This document shows positions 8,352-18,725 of a DNA stretch of 64,000 bases, piece after piece. Origin of the DNA: Gallionella sp. Lineage in GTDB: Bacteria; Pseudomonadota; Gammaproteobacteria; Burkholderiales; Gallionellaceae. The translations under genes were made by a program, and so were the position numbers. The notes below the pieces were generated by a model. That model saw nothing but the letters and a program-made list of their open reading frames with translations. It had not been told where the DNA came from and searched no databases. Location of the stretch: NCBI GenBank assembly GCA_028707275.1, contig JAQTUP010000007.1:61567-125566 (forward strand), written 5' to 3'. Numbering within the stretch: the first letter of the stretch is position 1; each line of letters opens with the position of its first letter.

Positions 8352-9088
8352 GACGAGTAACTATCCGAGTCGTATCCGAAGGCCCAACGGATCAACTCGT
8401 AATAAAAGAACTTGTAAATGCATATTTGGCAACACAACCACAGGTCGACTTTGATCTTGACTTAATAGATGAACAACCAACATCAGACAGGACATCAAGG
8501 ACAGGTTCCACAGAAGGCGGATGGGAGATGGTATACAAGTGGTGCTTGTCAAACCCGCCGCATGAAAGGGAGGCGAGATTTTTTGGCAACGGTTTGTTCG
8601 CCAACAATATGGATACGGTATCGTGTGATGCCTTGCTCATCAACATGGATTCAGACATCTGTGAAAAAATTTCAGACAAAACCGATGTATTTCCTGTTCC
8701 TTCCATAGACGCGACATCAATTGAGCGCGGTGCTTTTATCAAGAGCGTAATTGAAAGCTGGCTATTTCCAAATCAGGCACCAGTAGACAAAAAGCATATT
8801 ATTGCCCCAGCAGTAGAAGCCATTGAGGCATGGTTAGTGGCGGGTCTTTCGGATGCGGATCATGACCCGGAATCGAACCATGATATCCAGAAGCGCTTGG
8901 CTGAACTAGATCACATTGTTGTTAAGAATATTCCTCCCCCAAAGACTGTAAAGCGTCCTAAAAAAACAAAATCGAACTACATAAAAATTCTGAATATTGC
9001 AACGCAAAATGTTCAGCGAATTGCGGATAGATGCCCTCATTTCAAAGCAATGATTGATGAAATATTTCATACTGTAAAGCCTGCCTAA
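8348..9088 (+). CDS. TOPRIM/DUF4276-like protein, partner of the upstream ATPase
   Basis: 246 residues. The N-terminus TIRVVSEGPTD (E11, D15) and LLINMDSD (D101, D103) have the order and spacing of the acidic TOPRIM motifs (E-G-x-x-D, then D-x-D), and EAIEAWLVAG further on resembles the E-AWL motif of DUF4276 proteins. That would make it a metal-dependent nuclease-like effector. It starts inside the last codons of the ATPase gene (ATGA), so the two products are made together. PARIS, AbiL and split OLD systems share this architecture; I cannot assign it to one of them by eye. Confidence 0.72.
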   Translation: MRRVTIRVVSEGPTDQLVIKELVNAYLATQPQVDFDLDLIDEQPTSDRTSRTGSTEGGWEMVYKWCLSNPPHEREARFFGNGLFANNMDTVSCDALLINMDSDICEKISDKTDVFPVPSIDATSIERGAFIKSVIESWLFPNQAPVDKKHIIAPAVEAIEAWLVAGLSDADHDPESNHDIQKRLAELDHIVVKNIPPPKTVKRPKKTKSNYIKILNIATQNVQRIADRCPHFKAMIDEIFHTVKPA

Positions 9089-9239
9089 CAGTCGATATCA
9101 TCAAAGCGCGTCCTCAAAAAAATTTTGGTATGGCAGAACAAATTGATTATTGGCAATTTGTTTAACAACCTACGAAATACCATATGGCGGATTCAGGTTC
9201 GAATTACAGATAGCCAATCAATTCTTATTTTGTTGATAC

Positions 9240-9545
9240 ACGCCATTAACACCCTCTTCCCCTGTGCGCCGCCGAAGATAGTTCGCAAACAGCGGTGATT
9301 TTAGGCGAGCACTGTTTGAGCACGTGGACACGAAGCGGATCGTGCGAGTTGCGCAGCCCCGCTTGTTTGCAAACTATCGAGGGAACGCCGTACTCGCAAG
9401 GGGGTATCCCCGCCATGTTCCCGCTGCTGCGCAGCGACCACAGCGAGACAGGCGCGGCAAACCGGGGCGGAGTTTCTTAGGTCACTTTCTTTGTCCGCGC
9501 AAAGAAAGTGACTAGCCGCCGGGCTACCCCGGCAGACGCCAAGCG
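9240..9545. repeat. Composite hairpin repeat (copy B), in the gap before glnE
   Basis: Contains GTCACTTTCTTTGTCCGCGC followed by AAAGAAAGTGAC, a perfect 12-base stem, next to CCGGCAG and ACCGGGGCGG. On the reverse strand the order is hairpin, CCCCGGTTTGCC, GGGGCTGCGCAACTCGCACG, as in copy A (3341-3560). An outer pair GATAGTTCGCAAAC / GTTTGCAAACTATC (about 9270 and 9365) adds a second inverted repeat. The preceding 150 bases (9089-9240) are A+T-rich tail of the imported islet with no gene. Confidence 0.6.
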
Positions 9546-9552
9546 AAATAAT

Positions 9553-12297
9553 CTATGCAGAGTGCACTCCGAACAATGCCTCCCACAACTCCCGGCAGGC
9601 TCGCGTGTCGATTTGCTCCTGTGCCACGCGGCAAGAAGACGCGTCGTTCAGCCGCATGCGATGCTGAGTCTGGCGCAAAGTCCGGTACAGTACACGCGTC
9701 TGTTCTGCCAGATCAGCGTCGATCAGCCCCAGTCCTGCCGCCATTTTCAGCAAGGCCAGATTGCCGACATTCGCCGTGAATTCGGGATATTGATGCGCAT
9801 GAGCTAACACCAGATATTGCACCATGAACTCGATATCCACCATGCCGCCGCTGTCATGTTTGATGTCAAACAACTCGCTGTGATTGGGATGGCCGTCGTG
9901 CATTTTCTGGCGCATGGCAACGATTTCGTCGCGCAATCGACCGATGTCACGCGGCATGGACAACACCTGCTGGCGTATGCGTTCAAATGAAGACCCGACA
10001 GCGCTGTCCCCCGCACTGAAACGGGCGCGGGAGAGAGCCTGGTGTTCCCATACCCAGGCCTGGCTTTGCTGGTATTCGGCAAAGGCGTCGATCGAACTCA
10101 CCAGCAAGCCACTGGCGCCATTCGGGCGCAGCCTCAAATCAGTTTCATACAGGCGTCCGGTGGCCGTGTAGCTGCCCAGCATGGCATTGATGCTCTTGGC
10201 CAGGCGCGCGTAATTTTCCTGTGCGTCAGGATGATCGTCGTCATAGAGAAAAATAACGTCCAGATCGGAGACATAACCCATCTCCCTGCCACCTAGTTTG
10301 CCATAGCTGATGATGGCAAAGCGCGCCTGGTCACAGTGTCGTTTGCGCGCCGTCGACCAGCACAGCGATAAAACATGACGCAACATCAGGTCGGCCAGGT
10401 CGCTTAAATGATCGCTCAGTTGTTCCAGCGGCAACAAGCCTTGCAAATCCATCGCCAGCAGATAAAACACCTGCTCCTGCTGGACATGATGCAACACTTC
10501 GAGCTGGGGTTCGACGTCGCTGCCGCAGCCCGCCAGGCGCGCCTGCAAGTCGCTATCAATTTCCGGCCAGAGAGGCGGCTGATACATCTCGCGCGCGTCG
10601 AGCAGTTCATCGAACAGCGCCGGATGCCGCGACAAATAAGCTGCCGCCCAGCTGCTGGCCGAGAGCAGCCTGGTCAATCGCGCCAGCGCCTGGGGATATT
10701 CGGCGAGAAAAGCCATGTAGGCCGAACGGCGGCTGATGGCGTCAACCAGTGTCAGTAAACGGGATAAGGTCACGCCAGGATCGCTGTATTGACCGCTCAA
10801 AACGATGAATTGCGGGATCAGTCTGTCCATTCTTTGTCGACCGTGCTCGGATAACTGGCGGTAGCGCGCACTGCCGCGCAATTGCAACAGGCGCTGTGCG
10901 CTCTCAAGTGCCGTGCGATAACCCAGCTTTTCCAGCCCCTGCACCAGCTCGTCGACGGCGATATCCTCGCGCCACAACGAACTTTGCACCTGTGCAGGTT
11001 CGCCAAAAATCTGATCGAACTGAGCGGACACCCGCGCCCGGTGACCGTCCAGCACCTCGCAGAGCGCGGCATAATCGGCATAATCCATGGCCTCGGCAAT
11101 GATTTGTCTGTCTTCGTCTTTTTCCGGCAGCTCCTGGGTCTGCTGATCGTCCAGATATTGCAGCCTGTGCTCTAAATTGCGCAGAAAAATATAGGCAGCA
11201 TCCAGATCGGCTACGACATTTTCAGCCAGATGCCCGATTTTTCCCAGCAGTTTGAGCACTTGCTGCGTGGGCAGAATGCGCAACCTCTCGTTCTGTCCGC
11301 CGCGTATCAGCTGAAACACCTGGGCTGTGAATTCGATCTCGCGGATGCCACCTGGCCCCAGTTTGATATTGTCCTGACGGTCGCGGCGCAGCACTTCCTG
11401 ACGGATTTGCGCATGCAGTTTGCGCATCGAGTCGATCGCGCCGAAGTCGAGGTATTTGCGATACACAAAAGGCTGATAGAGCCGGTTTAATTCGGCGATA
11501 TCAGGGCTGTTCTCCGGCGCGATGACGCGCGCCTTGATCCAGGCATAACGCTCCCACTCGCGCCCCTGAGCGACCAGATATTCTTCCAGCGCGGCAAAGC
11601 TCATGACCAGCGAGCCGCTGTCGCCATAGGGGCGCAGTCGCATGTCCACACGAAACACATAACCGTCCCGGGTGGCCTCGTTGATGATGTTGATCAGGCG
11701 GCGACCCAGACGGGTGAAAAACTCATGATTGCCCAACGCGCGGGCGCCGTTGGTCTGACCGTCTTCCGCATACACAAAAATAAGGTCGATATCGGAGGAC
11801 ACATTCAACTCCCCTCCGCCCAATTTGCCCATGCCGATAATCAGCAACGCCTGTTCAGTGTTGCTGTCCTCGCCGATCGGAGAGCCAAATTGCGCCCGCA
11901 TGACCGACATCAGGCAGGCTTGCGCCCGCTGTACCACAATTTCCGCAAGCGCGGTCATGGCCTGCATCACCTCGTTCAAATCGCCCAGGCCATTCAAGTC
12001 ACGCAGAATCAGTTTAACCATCACCTGCTTGCGCAAGCTGCGCACCGCACGAGATAACAAGGCTTCATCACAAAGCGCCCCCCCCCCTTCTTTAGCAGTT
12101 TCCGGGAAAGCCTGAATAAAGTGCTGCTGCAACAAGCGGTCAATTTCAACCCGGTCGCACCGCGCCGTATAATTTTCCTCCAGCCATTGCAACATCACAG
12201 GGTCAGCTTCCAGCACGCGGCGGGCGTAACGGCTGCATCGCATGGTTTTTTGTAACATATCGGAAAAGCTCATCTGCTGCGAGTTTTTAGTATTCAT
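9553..12297 (-). CDS. glnE: Glutamine synthetase adenylyltransferase/adenylyl-removing enzyme
   Basis: 914 residues with two nucleotidyltransferase domains: GMGKLGGGELNVSSDIDLIF in the N-terminal half and SYGKLGGREMGYVSDLDVIF in the C-terminal half. In family knowledge the N-terminal domain removes AMP and the C-terminal one adds it to glutamine synthetase, under control of PII. The frame continues 79 codons upstream, but that part reads through an intergenic repeat, and MNTKNSQQMSF is the natural start. Usual family length is 900-950. It is divergent from yhdP. Confidence 0.93.
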   Translation of the reverse strand: MNTKNSQQMSFSDMLQKTMRCSRYARRVLEADPVMLQWLEENYTARCDRVEIDRLLQQHFIQAFPETAKEGGGALCDEALLSRAVRSLRKQVMVKLILRDLNGLGDLNEVMQAMTALAEIVVQRAQACLMSVMRAQFGSPIGEDSNTEQALLIIGMGKLGGGELNVSSDIDLIFVYAEDGQTNGARALGNHEFFTRLGRRLINIINEATRDGYVFRVDMRLRPYGDSGSLVMSFAALEEYLVAQGREWERYAWIKARVIAPENSPDIAELNRLYQPFVYRKYLDFGAIDSMRKLHAQIRQEVLRRDRQDNIKLGPGGIREIEFTAQVFQLIRGGQNERLRILPTQQVLKLLGKIGHLAENVVADLDAAYIFLRNLEHRLQYLDDQQTQELPEKDEDRQIIAEAMDYADYAALCEVLDGHRARVSAQFDQIFGEPAQVQSSLWREDIAVDELVQGLEKLGYRTALESAQRLLQLRGSARYRQLSEHGRQRMDRLIPQFIVLSGQYSDPGVTLSRLLTLVDAISRRSAYMAFLAEYPQALARLTRLLSASSWAAAYLSRHPALFDELLDAREMYQPPLWPEIDSDLQARLAGCGSDVEPQLEVLHHVQQEQVFYLLAMDLQGLLPLEQLSDHLSDLADLMLRHVLSLCWSTARKRHCDQARFAIISYGKLGGREMGYVSDLDVIFLYDDDHPDAQENYARLAKSINAMLGSYTATGRLYETDLRLRPNGASGLLVSSIDAFAEYQQSQAWVWEHQALSRARFSAGDSAVGSSFERIRQQVLSMPRDIGRLRDEIVAMRQKMHDGHPNHSELFDIKHDSGGMVDIEFMVQYLVLAHAHQYPEFTANVGNLALLKMAAGLGLIDADLAEQTRVLYRTLRQTQHRMRLNDASSCRVAQEQIDTRACRELWEALFGVHSA

Positions 12298-12340
12298 GGG
12301 CGTATCACCGGCCTGATAAGTTAGAATGCACTCTACCAGC

Positions 12341-12420
12341 CGTGAGTAGTCAGTGGCAAGTGGCGGCACGGCCCCATGATTACGACGCAACGACTCACCA
12401 CTTACAACCAACCACTTTCG
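12341..12420. repeat. Imperfect inverted repeat between glnE and yhdP
   Basis: GTGAGTAGTCAGTGGCAAGTGG on the left is imperfectly complementary to ACTCACCACTTACAACCAAC on the right, around a roughly 30-base centre. A related sequence occurs at 17150-17222 before tldD. The gap also carries the promoters of both divergent genes, which I cannot place precisely. Confidence 0.45.
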
Positions 12421-12424
12421 ATTC

Positions 12425-15400
12425 ATGTTGAATTCTCTCCCCGCACGCCTGTTATGGCACAGTTTTAACTGGTTGACGCGCATGACGATCGTTGTATCGG
12501 CGGTAACGGCTGTGCTGTGCGCTGTCATCATCATGATACTGCGCTACTGGCTTTTGCCGGAAATCGAGCAATTCCACGGCAAAATCAGCGCCGCTCTGAC
12601 CTCGGCGATGGGCAACCCGGTGAGCATAGGCAAGATCAAAGGGGATTGGGACGGCCTGCATCCGCACCTGAATTTCACCGACGTGCGCATTCTGGATGCA
12701 CTGGGAAAACCCGCGCTGGTCTTGCCGCGCATCGATGCCAGCGTATCGTGGCTGTCGCTGCTTGCCGCCGAATTGCGTCTGTCCAGCCTTGAAATCGACC
12801 GTCCCGAACTGCTCATCCGCCAAGATACGCAGGGGCGTATTTTTATCGGCAGCGTTGCCATGAAATCCGAAGGCTCGAACAACGACCTGGCAAACTGGTT
12901 GCTGCACCAGTCGCACATGGCCGTGCACAATGCCGTGATCGTCTGGCTCGACGAACAGCACGGCGCGCCACCGCTGGTGCTGGACCGGGTCAATCTGCGC
13001 ATAGAGAGCCTGTTCGACCACCATCAATTCGCGCTGCTGGCTGTGCCGCCCATCGAATTATCGAGCCCGCTGGACGTGCGGGGTGATTTTCATGGCAGCC
13101 GTTTTGATGAACCGGACAAATGGAATGGGCAACTTTTTACCCAGCTCGATTACAGCAATATACTGGCATGGCGTCCCTGGATAAAACTGCCCGATGAATT
13201 AAGTCGCGGACAGGGAGCCTTTCGCAGCTGGCTGGGGGTGACGAACGGCAAAATCAGCCAGTTCACCGCCGATCTGGTGTTACACGATGTCGCGACCCGC
13301 CTGGCTGACAATGTACCCGAGATGGATGTACATTTTTTACGCGGGCGCGCCGCCTGGAAAACCGTGGAAGATGGCTGGGAGGTATCCACCCGAAAACTGA
13401 GCATGCGACTGCACAACGGCGTCAGGCTGCAACCCACTGATTTTTATTTGCGATTGGTTCAGGAGGGTCAAAAACATCCTGCCGGCGGGGAGCTGCGCGC
13501 CAACACCCTGCAACTGGAAAGTCTGGTCAGTCTGGCAAACTTTTTGCCGCTGGATGCAAAACTGCGCACACAATTAAATTCCTACGCCCCGCGTGGCCAC
13601 GTCTCAAATCTCGACATGGAATGGCAAGGCTCCCCCGACAAACTGCTGGGATACAAAATTTTTGGGCAGTTTGACAAACTGGCGTTACAGCAAGCAGGCT
13701 CCATGCCCGGTTTCTCCGGCTTATCGGTGACAGTTGACGGCAACGAAGCGCAAGGGCATCTCAATATCAACACACGCAATCTGACCCTGGAGGCACCGGG
13801 AGTCATGCGCGAACCCCTGCTGTTCAGCACCCTGACAGGACAGGTCAGCTGGCAACGCGAAAAGGGTGAATTGAAGATCCGGGCGGATAACGTTGCCCTG
13901 GCCAACGATGATCTGGCAGGAAATCTTTACGGAAACTTCCATACACAGCCAGGTACGCTGGGCGTACTCGACCTGACCGCGAGCCTCACGCGCGGCGACA
14001 TCAAACATGCCGCCCGCTACACCCCGCTCGTCGCCCTGGACAAAAAGGATAACGACTGGCTCAACGATGCGTTATTGTCCGGACACACCGAAGATTTTCG
14101 CCTCCGTCTCAAGGGGAATCTGAGCGACTTCCCGCTGGACGGCACAACGGACACCTCCCTTGAGATAGGTGCACATGCAGAAGATGTGAGCATGAAATTT
14201 GCCCGCGACTGGCCTGTCATCGAAAAACTATCCGGTGAATTTAGCATACATAACAACAAGCTTGAGGTAGATGCGCCGACAGCGTCCATACTGGGCGCGC
14301 GCATCAGCCATCTGTCCATCATTCAGCCTGACATGTCAGACGCCGACCCGAGGCTTCAAATCAAGGGGGAAGCGGATGCTGCAAACAACATCTTTTTGCA
14401 ATTTATCCAGCAAAGCCCGGTACGTGGCTATATCAACGGCTTTACCGACGGCATAAGCGGCAGCGGCAGCGGACATCTGAACCTGTCGGCACAGATTCCA
14501 TTGCTGTCGAGCAAGCCTGCGAAAATATCAGGGCTGTTGCGTGTCCAGGCTAGCGATATCGATATGGGGCCAGGCGTGCCCCTGTTGCGCAATACCACGG
14601 GCGAATTATCCTTCAGTGAATCAGCGATGAAGGCTGTCAATGTCACATCAGATATTTTGGGAGGCCCGGCACACCTGGATTTGCAGACCGCAGCAGGAGG
14701 GGTGGTGCAGGCCAGTTTACAGGGGAGCACGACCATGGACGGATTACGCAAGAGCGTGTCACATCCGCTGCTTGACCGCCTGCAAGGCGGGACGACATGG
14801 GATGCGAACATCAGCGTGGTGAACAAGACCGCTCAGCTGACCGTCAACTCCAGCCTGGAGGGAATCAGCTCCAGCCTGCCCGCCCCCTTCACCAAGAGCG
14901 CTGCTGAAAGCTGGCCTTTGCACATCGAAAAGCACCCTCTTGATGCGCCGCAGGAATTAATCAGCGCGCGACTTGGAAAAGTCCTTAGCGTAAAGGTGCT
15001 GCGCAATGCTGAAAATGGCGTAAACGTCATCAGTCGCGGCGTCATCCGTTTTGGCGAGCCGGAGAATGATACGCTGCCTGACAAGAATGGCATCTGGCTG
15101 ACAGGCCGCCTGCCCGTCTTGTCGCTGCGCGGCTGGGAGGGCGTGAGCGGCGGTGCAGGACAATCTTTGCCGATTGCCGGGGCGAACCTGCATATCGACA
15201 AGGTCACAGGCTCGGGGTTTAACCTTAACAACCTGCAAATTAACGCTCAAAGGCGCGGGGACGGGCTGAGCGCACAATTATCCAGTCCGGCGGTGGGCGG
15301 TGAGGTAGTATGGCAACCCAATGGCTACAACGGGACGGGCAAGCTTTCCGTAAAGTTGCAAAACCTGTACTGGACAGAGGCCGCAGCCTTGCCCGAAATC

Positions 15401-16270
15401 CAGGCCAAAACGGTGACGGGCGATGCTCGTCCGAACGATCTGCCCGCGCTGGACATTACTGTCGATGACGTGCTGTTCAAGGGTAAAAAAATCGGACATC
15501 TTGAAATGCAAGGTTATCCTGAAGGAAAAAACTGGCGATTGCGCCACCTGCACATCACCAACCCGGACGGCAGCGTAACCGGGGATGGTTTGTGGCAGGG
15601 GGAAAAGGCCAACACCCAGGTCAATCTGCTGCTGGAAATCAGCAATGCGGGCAATATTCTGGCCCGCTCGGGCTACCCTAACACGGTCAAAAACGGCAGC
15701 GGCAAACTGGCAGCCCGCATGGCGTGGGATGGATCGCCCGACGAGTTCAATTATTCCTCGCTCAGTGGTACACTCAAACTTGACACGGGCAAGGGCCAGT
15801 TCCTCAAGATGGACCCGGGATTTGGCAAGCTGCTGGGCATTTTAAGTTTGCAGGCGCTGCCCAAACGCATCACGCTGGATTTTACGGATGTGTTCAGTGA
15901 CGGTTTTGAATTCGACCATATAAACGGCAATGCCGCCATCCATCGCGGCGTGATGCAGACACAGGATCTGTTCATAGACGGCTCTTCCGCAAAGGTCGCA
16001 ATGAAAGGGCTCGTCAACCTGAACGATGAAACGCAAAATCTGCATGTTGAAATTTTGCCTACCTTAGGCTCCAGCGTCTCCATGCTGAGCACCTTCGCGG
16101 CAGGGCCGGTGATCGGCCTGGGGACACTGATCGTCAGCAAGATACTGGGCAATCCGCTCGATAATTTGATGTCATTTGCATACAATGTCAGCGGGACATG
16201 GAGCAACCCGAGCGTCATCAAGGTAGGAGAGAAGCCCGTCAAAGTCCAGACCCTGCCGAAAACGCCTTAA
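12425..16270 (+). CDS. yhdP: YhdP-like AsmA/DUF3971 family protein
   Basis: 1281 residues with one N-terminal membrane segment (about 18-45) and a very long beta-rich periplasmic body ending in LGTLIVSKILGNPLDNLMSF and a short tail. This is the layout of YhdP (TIGR02099), one of the AsmA-like bridge proteins (YhdP, TamB, YdbH) that move phospholipids from inner to outer membrane in enterics. The start is close to glnE on the opposite strand, and nit follows after 18 bp, so yhdP, nit and perhaps tldD form one transcript. Confidence 0.9.
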   Translation: MLNSLPARLLWHSFNWLTRMTIVVSAVTAVLCAVIIMILRYWLLPEIEQFHGKISAALTSAMGNPVSIGKIKGDWDGLHPHLNFTDVRILDALGKPALVLPRIDASVSWLSLLAAELRLSSLEIDRPELLIRQDTQGRIFIGSVAMKSEGSNNDLANWLLHQSHMAVHNAVIVWLDEQHGAPPLVLDRVNLRIESLFDHHQFALLAVPPIELSSPLDVRGDFHGSRFDEPDKWNGQLFTQLDYSNILAWRPWIKLPDELSRGQGAFRSWLGVTNGKISQFTADLVLHDVATRLADNVPEMDVHFLRGRAAWKTVEDGWEVSTRKLSMRLHNGVRLQPTDFYLRLVQEGQKHPAGGELRANTLQLESLVSLANFLPLDAKLRTQLNSYAPRGHVSNLDMEWQGSPDKLLGYKIFGQFDKLALQQAGSMPGFSGLSVTVDGNEAQGHLNINTRNLTLEAPGVMREPLLFSTLTGQVSWQREKGELKIRADNVALANDDLAGNLYGNFHTQPGTLGVLDLTASLTRGDIKHAARYTPLVALDKKDNDWLNDALLSGHTEDFRLRLKGNLSDFPLDGTTDTSLEIGAHAEDVSMKFARDWPVIEKLSGEFSIHNNKLEVDAPTASILGARISHLSIIQPDMSDADPRLQIKGEADAANNIFLQFIQQSPVRGYINGFTDGISGSGSGHLNLSAQIPLLSSKPAKISGLLRVQASDIDMGPGVPLLRNTTGELSFSESAMKAVNVTSDILGGPAHLDLQTAAGGVVQASLQGSTTMDGLRKSVSHPLLDRLQGGTTWDANISVVNKTAQLTVNSSLEGISSSLPAPFTKSAAESWPLHIEKHPLDAPQELISARLGKVLSVKVLRNAENGVNVISRGVIRFGEPENDTLPDKNGIWLTGRLPVLSLRGWEGVSGGAGQSLPIAGANLHIDKVTGSGFNLNNLQINAQRRGDGLSAQLSSPAVGGEVVWQPNGYNGTGKLSVKLQNLYWTEAAALPEIQAKTVTGDARPNDLPALDITVDDVLFKGKKIGHLEMQGYPEGKNWRLRHLHITNPDGSVTGDGLWQGEKANTQVNLLLEISNAGNILARSGYPNTVKNGSGKLAARMAWDGSPDEFNYSSLSGTLKLDTGKGQFLKMDPGFGKLLGILSLQALPKRITLDFTDVFSDGFEFDHINGNAAIHRGVMQTQDLFIDGSSAKVAMKGLVNLNDETQNLHVEILPTLGSSVSMLSTFAAGPVIGLGTLIVSKILGNPLDNLMSFAYNVSGTWSNPSVIKVGEKPVKVQTLPKTP

Positions 16271-16288
16271 ACCACACAGGAAAACACT

Positions 16289-17143
16289 ATGCCAGACGGA
16301 AAGACCACGCCCGCTATCATCGCCGCCGATTCCAACGTATTCAAGGTGGCCGCCATTCAAATGGCCTCCGGCCCCAATGTGGCGGGCAACCTGAGCGAGG
16401 CGCGCCGCCTGATCGCTCGCGCCGCCGAACAGGGCGCAAAGCTGGTCGTTTTACCGGAGTTTTTTGCCATCATGGGCATGACCGACCAGGATAAACTGGG
16501 CGTTTGCGAGTCGGCAGGTTCAGGGCCGATACAGGACTTTCTGAGCGAGGCGGCACGGACACACGGGGTATGGCTGATCGGCGGCTCCATCCCTAGGACT
16601 TCAGGTTCGGCGGACAAGGTATTCAACACATGTATGGTCTTCGACGACCAGGGCATGGAGGTTGCGCATTACGACAAGATCCACCTGTTCAGTTTATCTT
16701 TGGGAAATGAGCATTACGACGAAGCCCAAACCATAGCGTCTGGCGACAAGATCGTTGTATTTGACAGTCCGTTCGGTCGCATAGGACTGGGCATCTGTTA
16801 CGACCTGCGATTCCCGGAGCTGTTCCGCGCCATGAAAAATGTGGACATTATCGCCCTGCCCGCAGCGTTTACCGAAACCACGGGTAAAATGCACTGGGAA
16901 ACACTGATCCGCGCCCGCGCCATCGAAAATCTGGCTTATGTCATCGCCTCAGCCCAGGGCGGCTATCACGTCAACGGACGCGAGACCCACGGCAACAGCA
17001 TGATCGTCGATCCCTGGGGGCGCGTGCTGGACAGATTGCCGCGCGGTTCGGGTGTCGTGATCGCAGAAGTCAGCCGCCCCTATCAGGCGAGCCTGCGCAG
17101 CAGCCTGCCCGCTCTCCACCACCGGACGATGCATAATTGCTAA
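16289..17143 (+). CDS. Nitrilase-family amidohydrolase (Nit/deaminated glutathione amidase type)
   Basis: 284 residues with the complete Glu-Lys-Cys triad: E57 in VVLPEFFA, K130 in YDKIHLFS and C170 in GLGICYDLRFPELFR. The YDKIHLF and CYDLRFPE motifs are those of branch-10 Nit proteins, whose known representative hydrolyses deaminated glutathione, a transamination error product. Substrate here is inferred from the family. It lies between yhdP and tldD, a neighbourhood common in betaproteobacteria. Confidence 0.88.
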   Translation: MPDGKTTPAIIAADSNVFKVAAIQMASGPNVAGNLSEARRLIARAAEQGAKLVVLPEFFAIMGMTDQDKLGVCESAGSGPIQDFLSEAARTHGVWLIGGSIPRTSGSADKVFNTCMVFDDQGMEVAHYDKIHLFSLSLGNEHYDEAQTIASGDKIVVFDSPFGRIGLGICYDLRFPELFRAMKNVDIIALPAAFTETTGKMHWETLIRARAIENLAYVIASAQGGYHVNGRETHGNSMIVDPWGRVLDRLPRGSGVVIAEVSRPYQASLRSSLPALHHRTMHNC

Positions 17144-17149
17144 TTACGG

Positions 17150-17222
17150 GTAAGCGGTCAGTAGCGAGTGGGAAGTAAAGAACCTGCGCCCCTACTCACC
17201 ACTATCCACTTACCACTCACGA
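17150..17222. repeat. Imperfect inverted repeat before tldD
   Basis: GGTAAGCGGTCAGTAGCGAG followed by TGGGAAGT is imperfectly complementary to ACTCACCACTATCCACTTAC. It is related to the element at 12341-12420 in sequence and layout. Confidence 0.4.
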
Positions 17223-17234
17223 CTTTACAAAAAT

Positions 17235-18689
17235 ATGACCCTATCCGCCTCACCCGACACACTGTTTTCCACCGCGCAGCAGGTCCTGCTCGCGCCTTAT
17301 TTAATTGAAACGCTACAGATTGAGCAGGTGTTTAACACCATGCTGGCTCATCGCCTCGACTATGCCGATTTGTATTTCCAGTACAGCCGCGCCGAGAGCT
17401 GGTCGCTCGAAGAGGGCATCGTAAAATCCGGCAGCTTCGGCATCGATCAGGGGGTCGGGGTGCGGGCGGTGAGCGGAGAGAAAACCGCGTTCGCCTATTC
17501 CGATGACATCAGCCTGAATGCACTGCAAAGTGCGGCCAGCGCCACCCGCGCCATCGCAGCCAGCGGCGGCACCCAGCGCATACCGATGTTGCATAAAGGA
17601 TCTCGTCGCGACATTTATTTGCCGGACGATCCGATCGCAAGCTTAAAGGATGCCGCCAAGGTCGCCCTGTTAGAACGTATCGAAGGCTATGCGCGCGCGC
17701 TTGACCCGCGTGTCGTTCAGGTCATGGCGGGGCTGGCCGGCGAATATGAAGTCGTCATGGTCGCGCGCAGCGACGGCCTGATGAATGCCGACATCCGCCC
17801 CTTGGTCCGACTGTCGATCACCGTGATTATCGAAAGCGGCGGCCGACGCGAACAAGGTTCAGCCGGCGGGGGGGGCCGCTTCGATTACGCTTATTTCGAC
17901 GATGCGATGCTGCATAAATATGCGGCGCTGGCCGTGCATCAGGCGGTGGTCAATCTGGATGCCAAACCCGCCCCGGCCGGCAACATGACGGTAGTGCTGG
18001 GCAACGGCTGGCCCGGCATCCTGTTGCACGAGGCCATCGGGCACGGACTCGAAGGCGACTTCAATCGCAAGGGCAGCTCGGCCTTCTCGGGGCGCGTGGG
18101 CGAACGCGTCGCATCCAAAGGCGTGACCGTGGTGGATGACGGCACACTGGCATCGCGTCGCGGCTCGATGCAGATGGACGACGAGGGCAACCCGACCCAG
18201 TGCACCACGCTGATCGAAGATGGCATACTCAAAGGATATTTGCAGGACAGCCTGAATGCGCGCCTGATGGGGGTTCCCGTAACGGGCAACGCCCGCCGCG
18301 AATCCTATGCGCACATTCCTATGCCTCGCATGACCAACACCTACATGCTGGCCGGCGACAAGGATCCTCTGGAAATCATCGCATCCGTCAAACACGGCCT
18401 GTACGCGGTGAATTTCGCCGGCGGACAGGTTGACATCACCAGCGGAAAATTCGTATTCACCACCGCTGAGGCCTATATGATCGAAGACGGCAAGATTACC
18501 CACCCTGTCAAGGGCGCGACCCTGATAGGCAACGGGCCTGACGTGCTCACCCGCATCTCGATGATAGGCAACGACATGGCGCTGGACTCAGGCGTTGGCA
18601 CCTGTGGCAAGGAAGGGCAAAGCGTACCGGTCGGCGTCGGACAACCTACTGTCAAGATAGATGGACTGACGGTCGGCGGCACGATTTAA
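17235..18689 (+). CDS. tldD: Metalloprotease TldD
   Basis: 484 residues. The metal site [12 protein letters not shown] (HExxxH) lies near residue 265, and the N-terminal half has the TldD/PmbA fold signature ([30 protein letters not shown]). With TldE/PmbA it forms a peptidase that trims microcin B17 and unfolded peptides. Its partner is not in the window. Length is normal for the family. Confidence 0.95.
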   Translation: MTLSASPDTLFSTAQQVLLAPYLIETLQIEQVFNTMLAHRLDYADLYFQYSRAESWSLEEGIVKSGSFGIDQGVGVRAVSGEKTAFAYSDDISLNALQSAASATRAIAASGGTQRIPMLHKGSRRDIYLPDDPIASLKDAAKVALLERIEGYARALDPRVVQVMAGLAGEYEVVMVARSDGLMNADIRPLVRLSITVIIESGGRREQGSAGGGGRFDYAYFDDAMLHKYAALAVHQAVVNLDAKPAPAGNMTVVLGNGWPGILLHEAIGHGLEGDFNRKGSSAFSGRVGERVASKGVTVVDDGTLASRRGSMQMDDEGNPTQCTTLIEDGILKGYLQDSLNARLMGVPVTGNARRESYAHIPMPRMTNTYMLAGDKDPLEIIASVKHGLYAVNFAGGQVDITSGKFVFTTAEAYMIEDGKITHPVKGATLIGNGPDVLTRISMIGNDMALDSGVGTCGKEGQSVPVGVGQPTVKIDGLTVGGTI

Positions 18690-18725
18690 CAACTATTTTT
18701 TTTGAATGATTAAAGGACTTCCCCC

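Noticed and set aside
12297..12534. 79-codon N-terminal extension of glnE
   Set aside because: It overlaps the yhdP start region on the other strand and an inverted repeat; the downstream ATG gives a normal-length GlnE.
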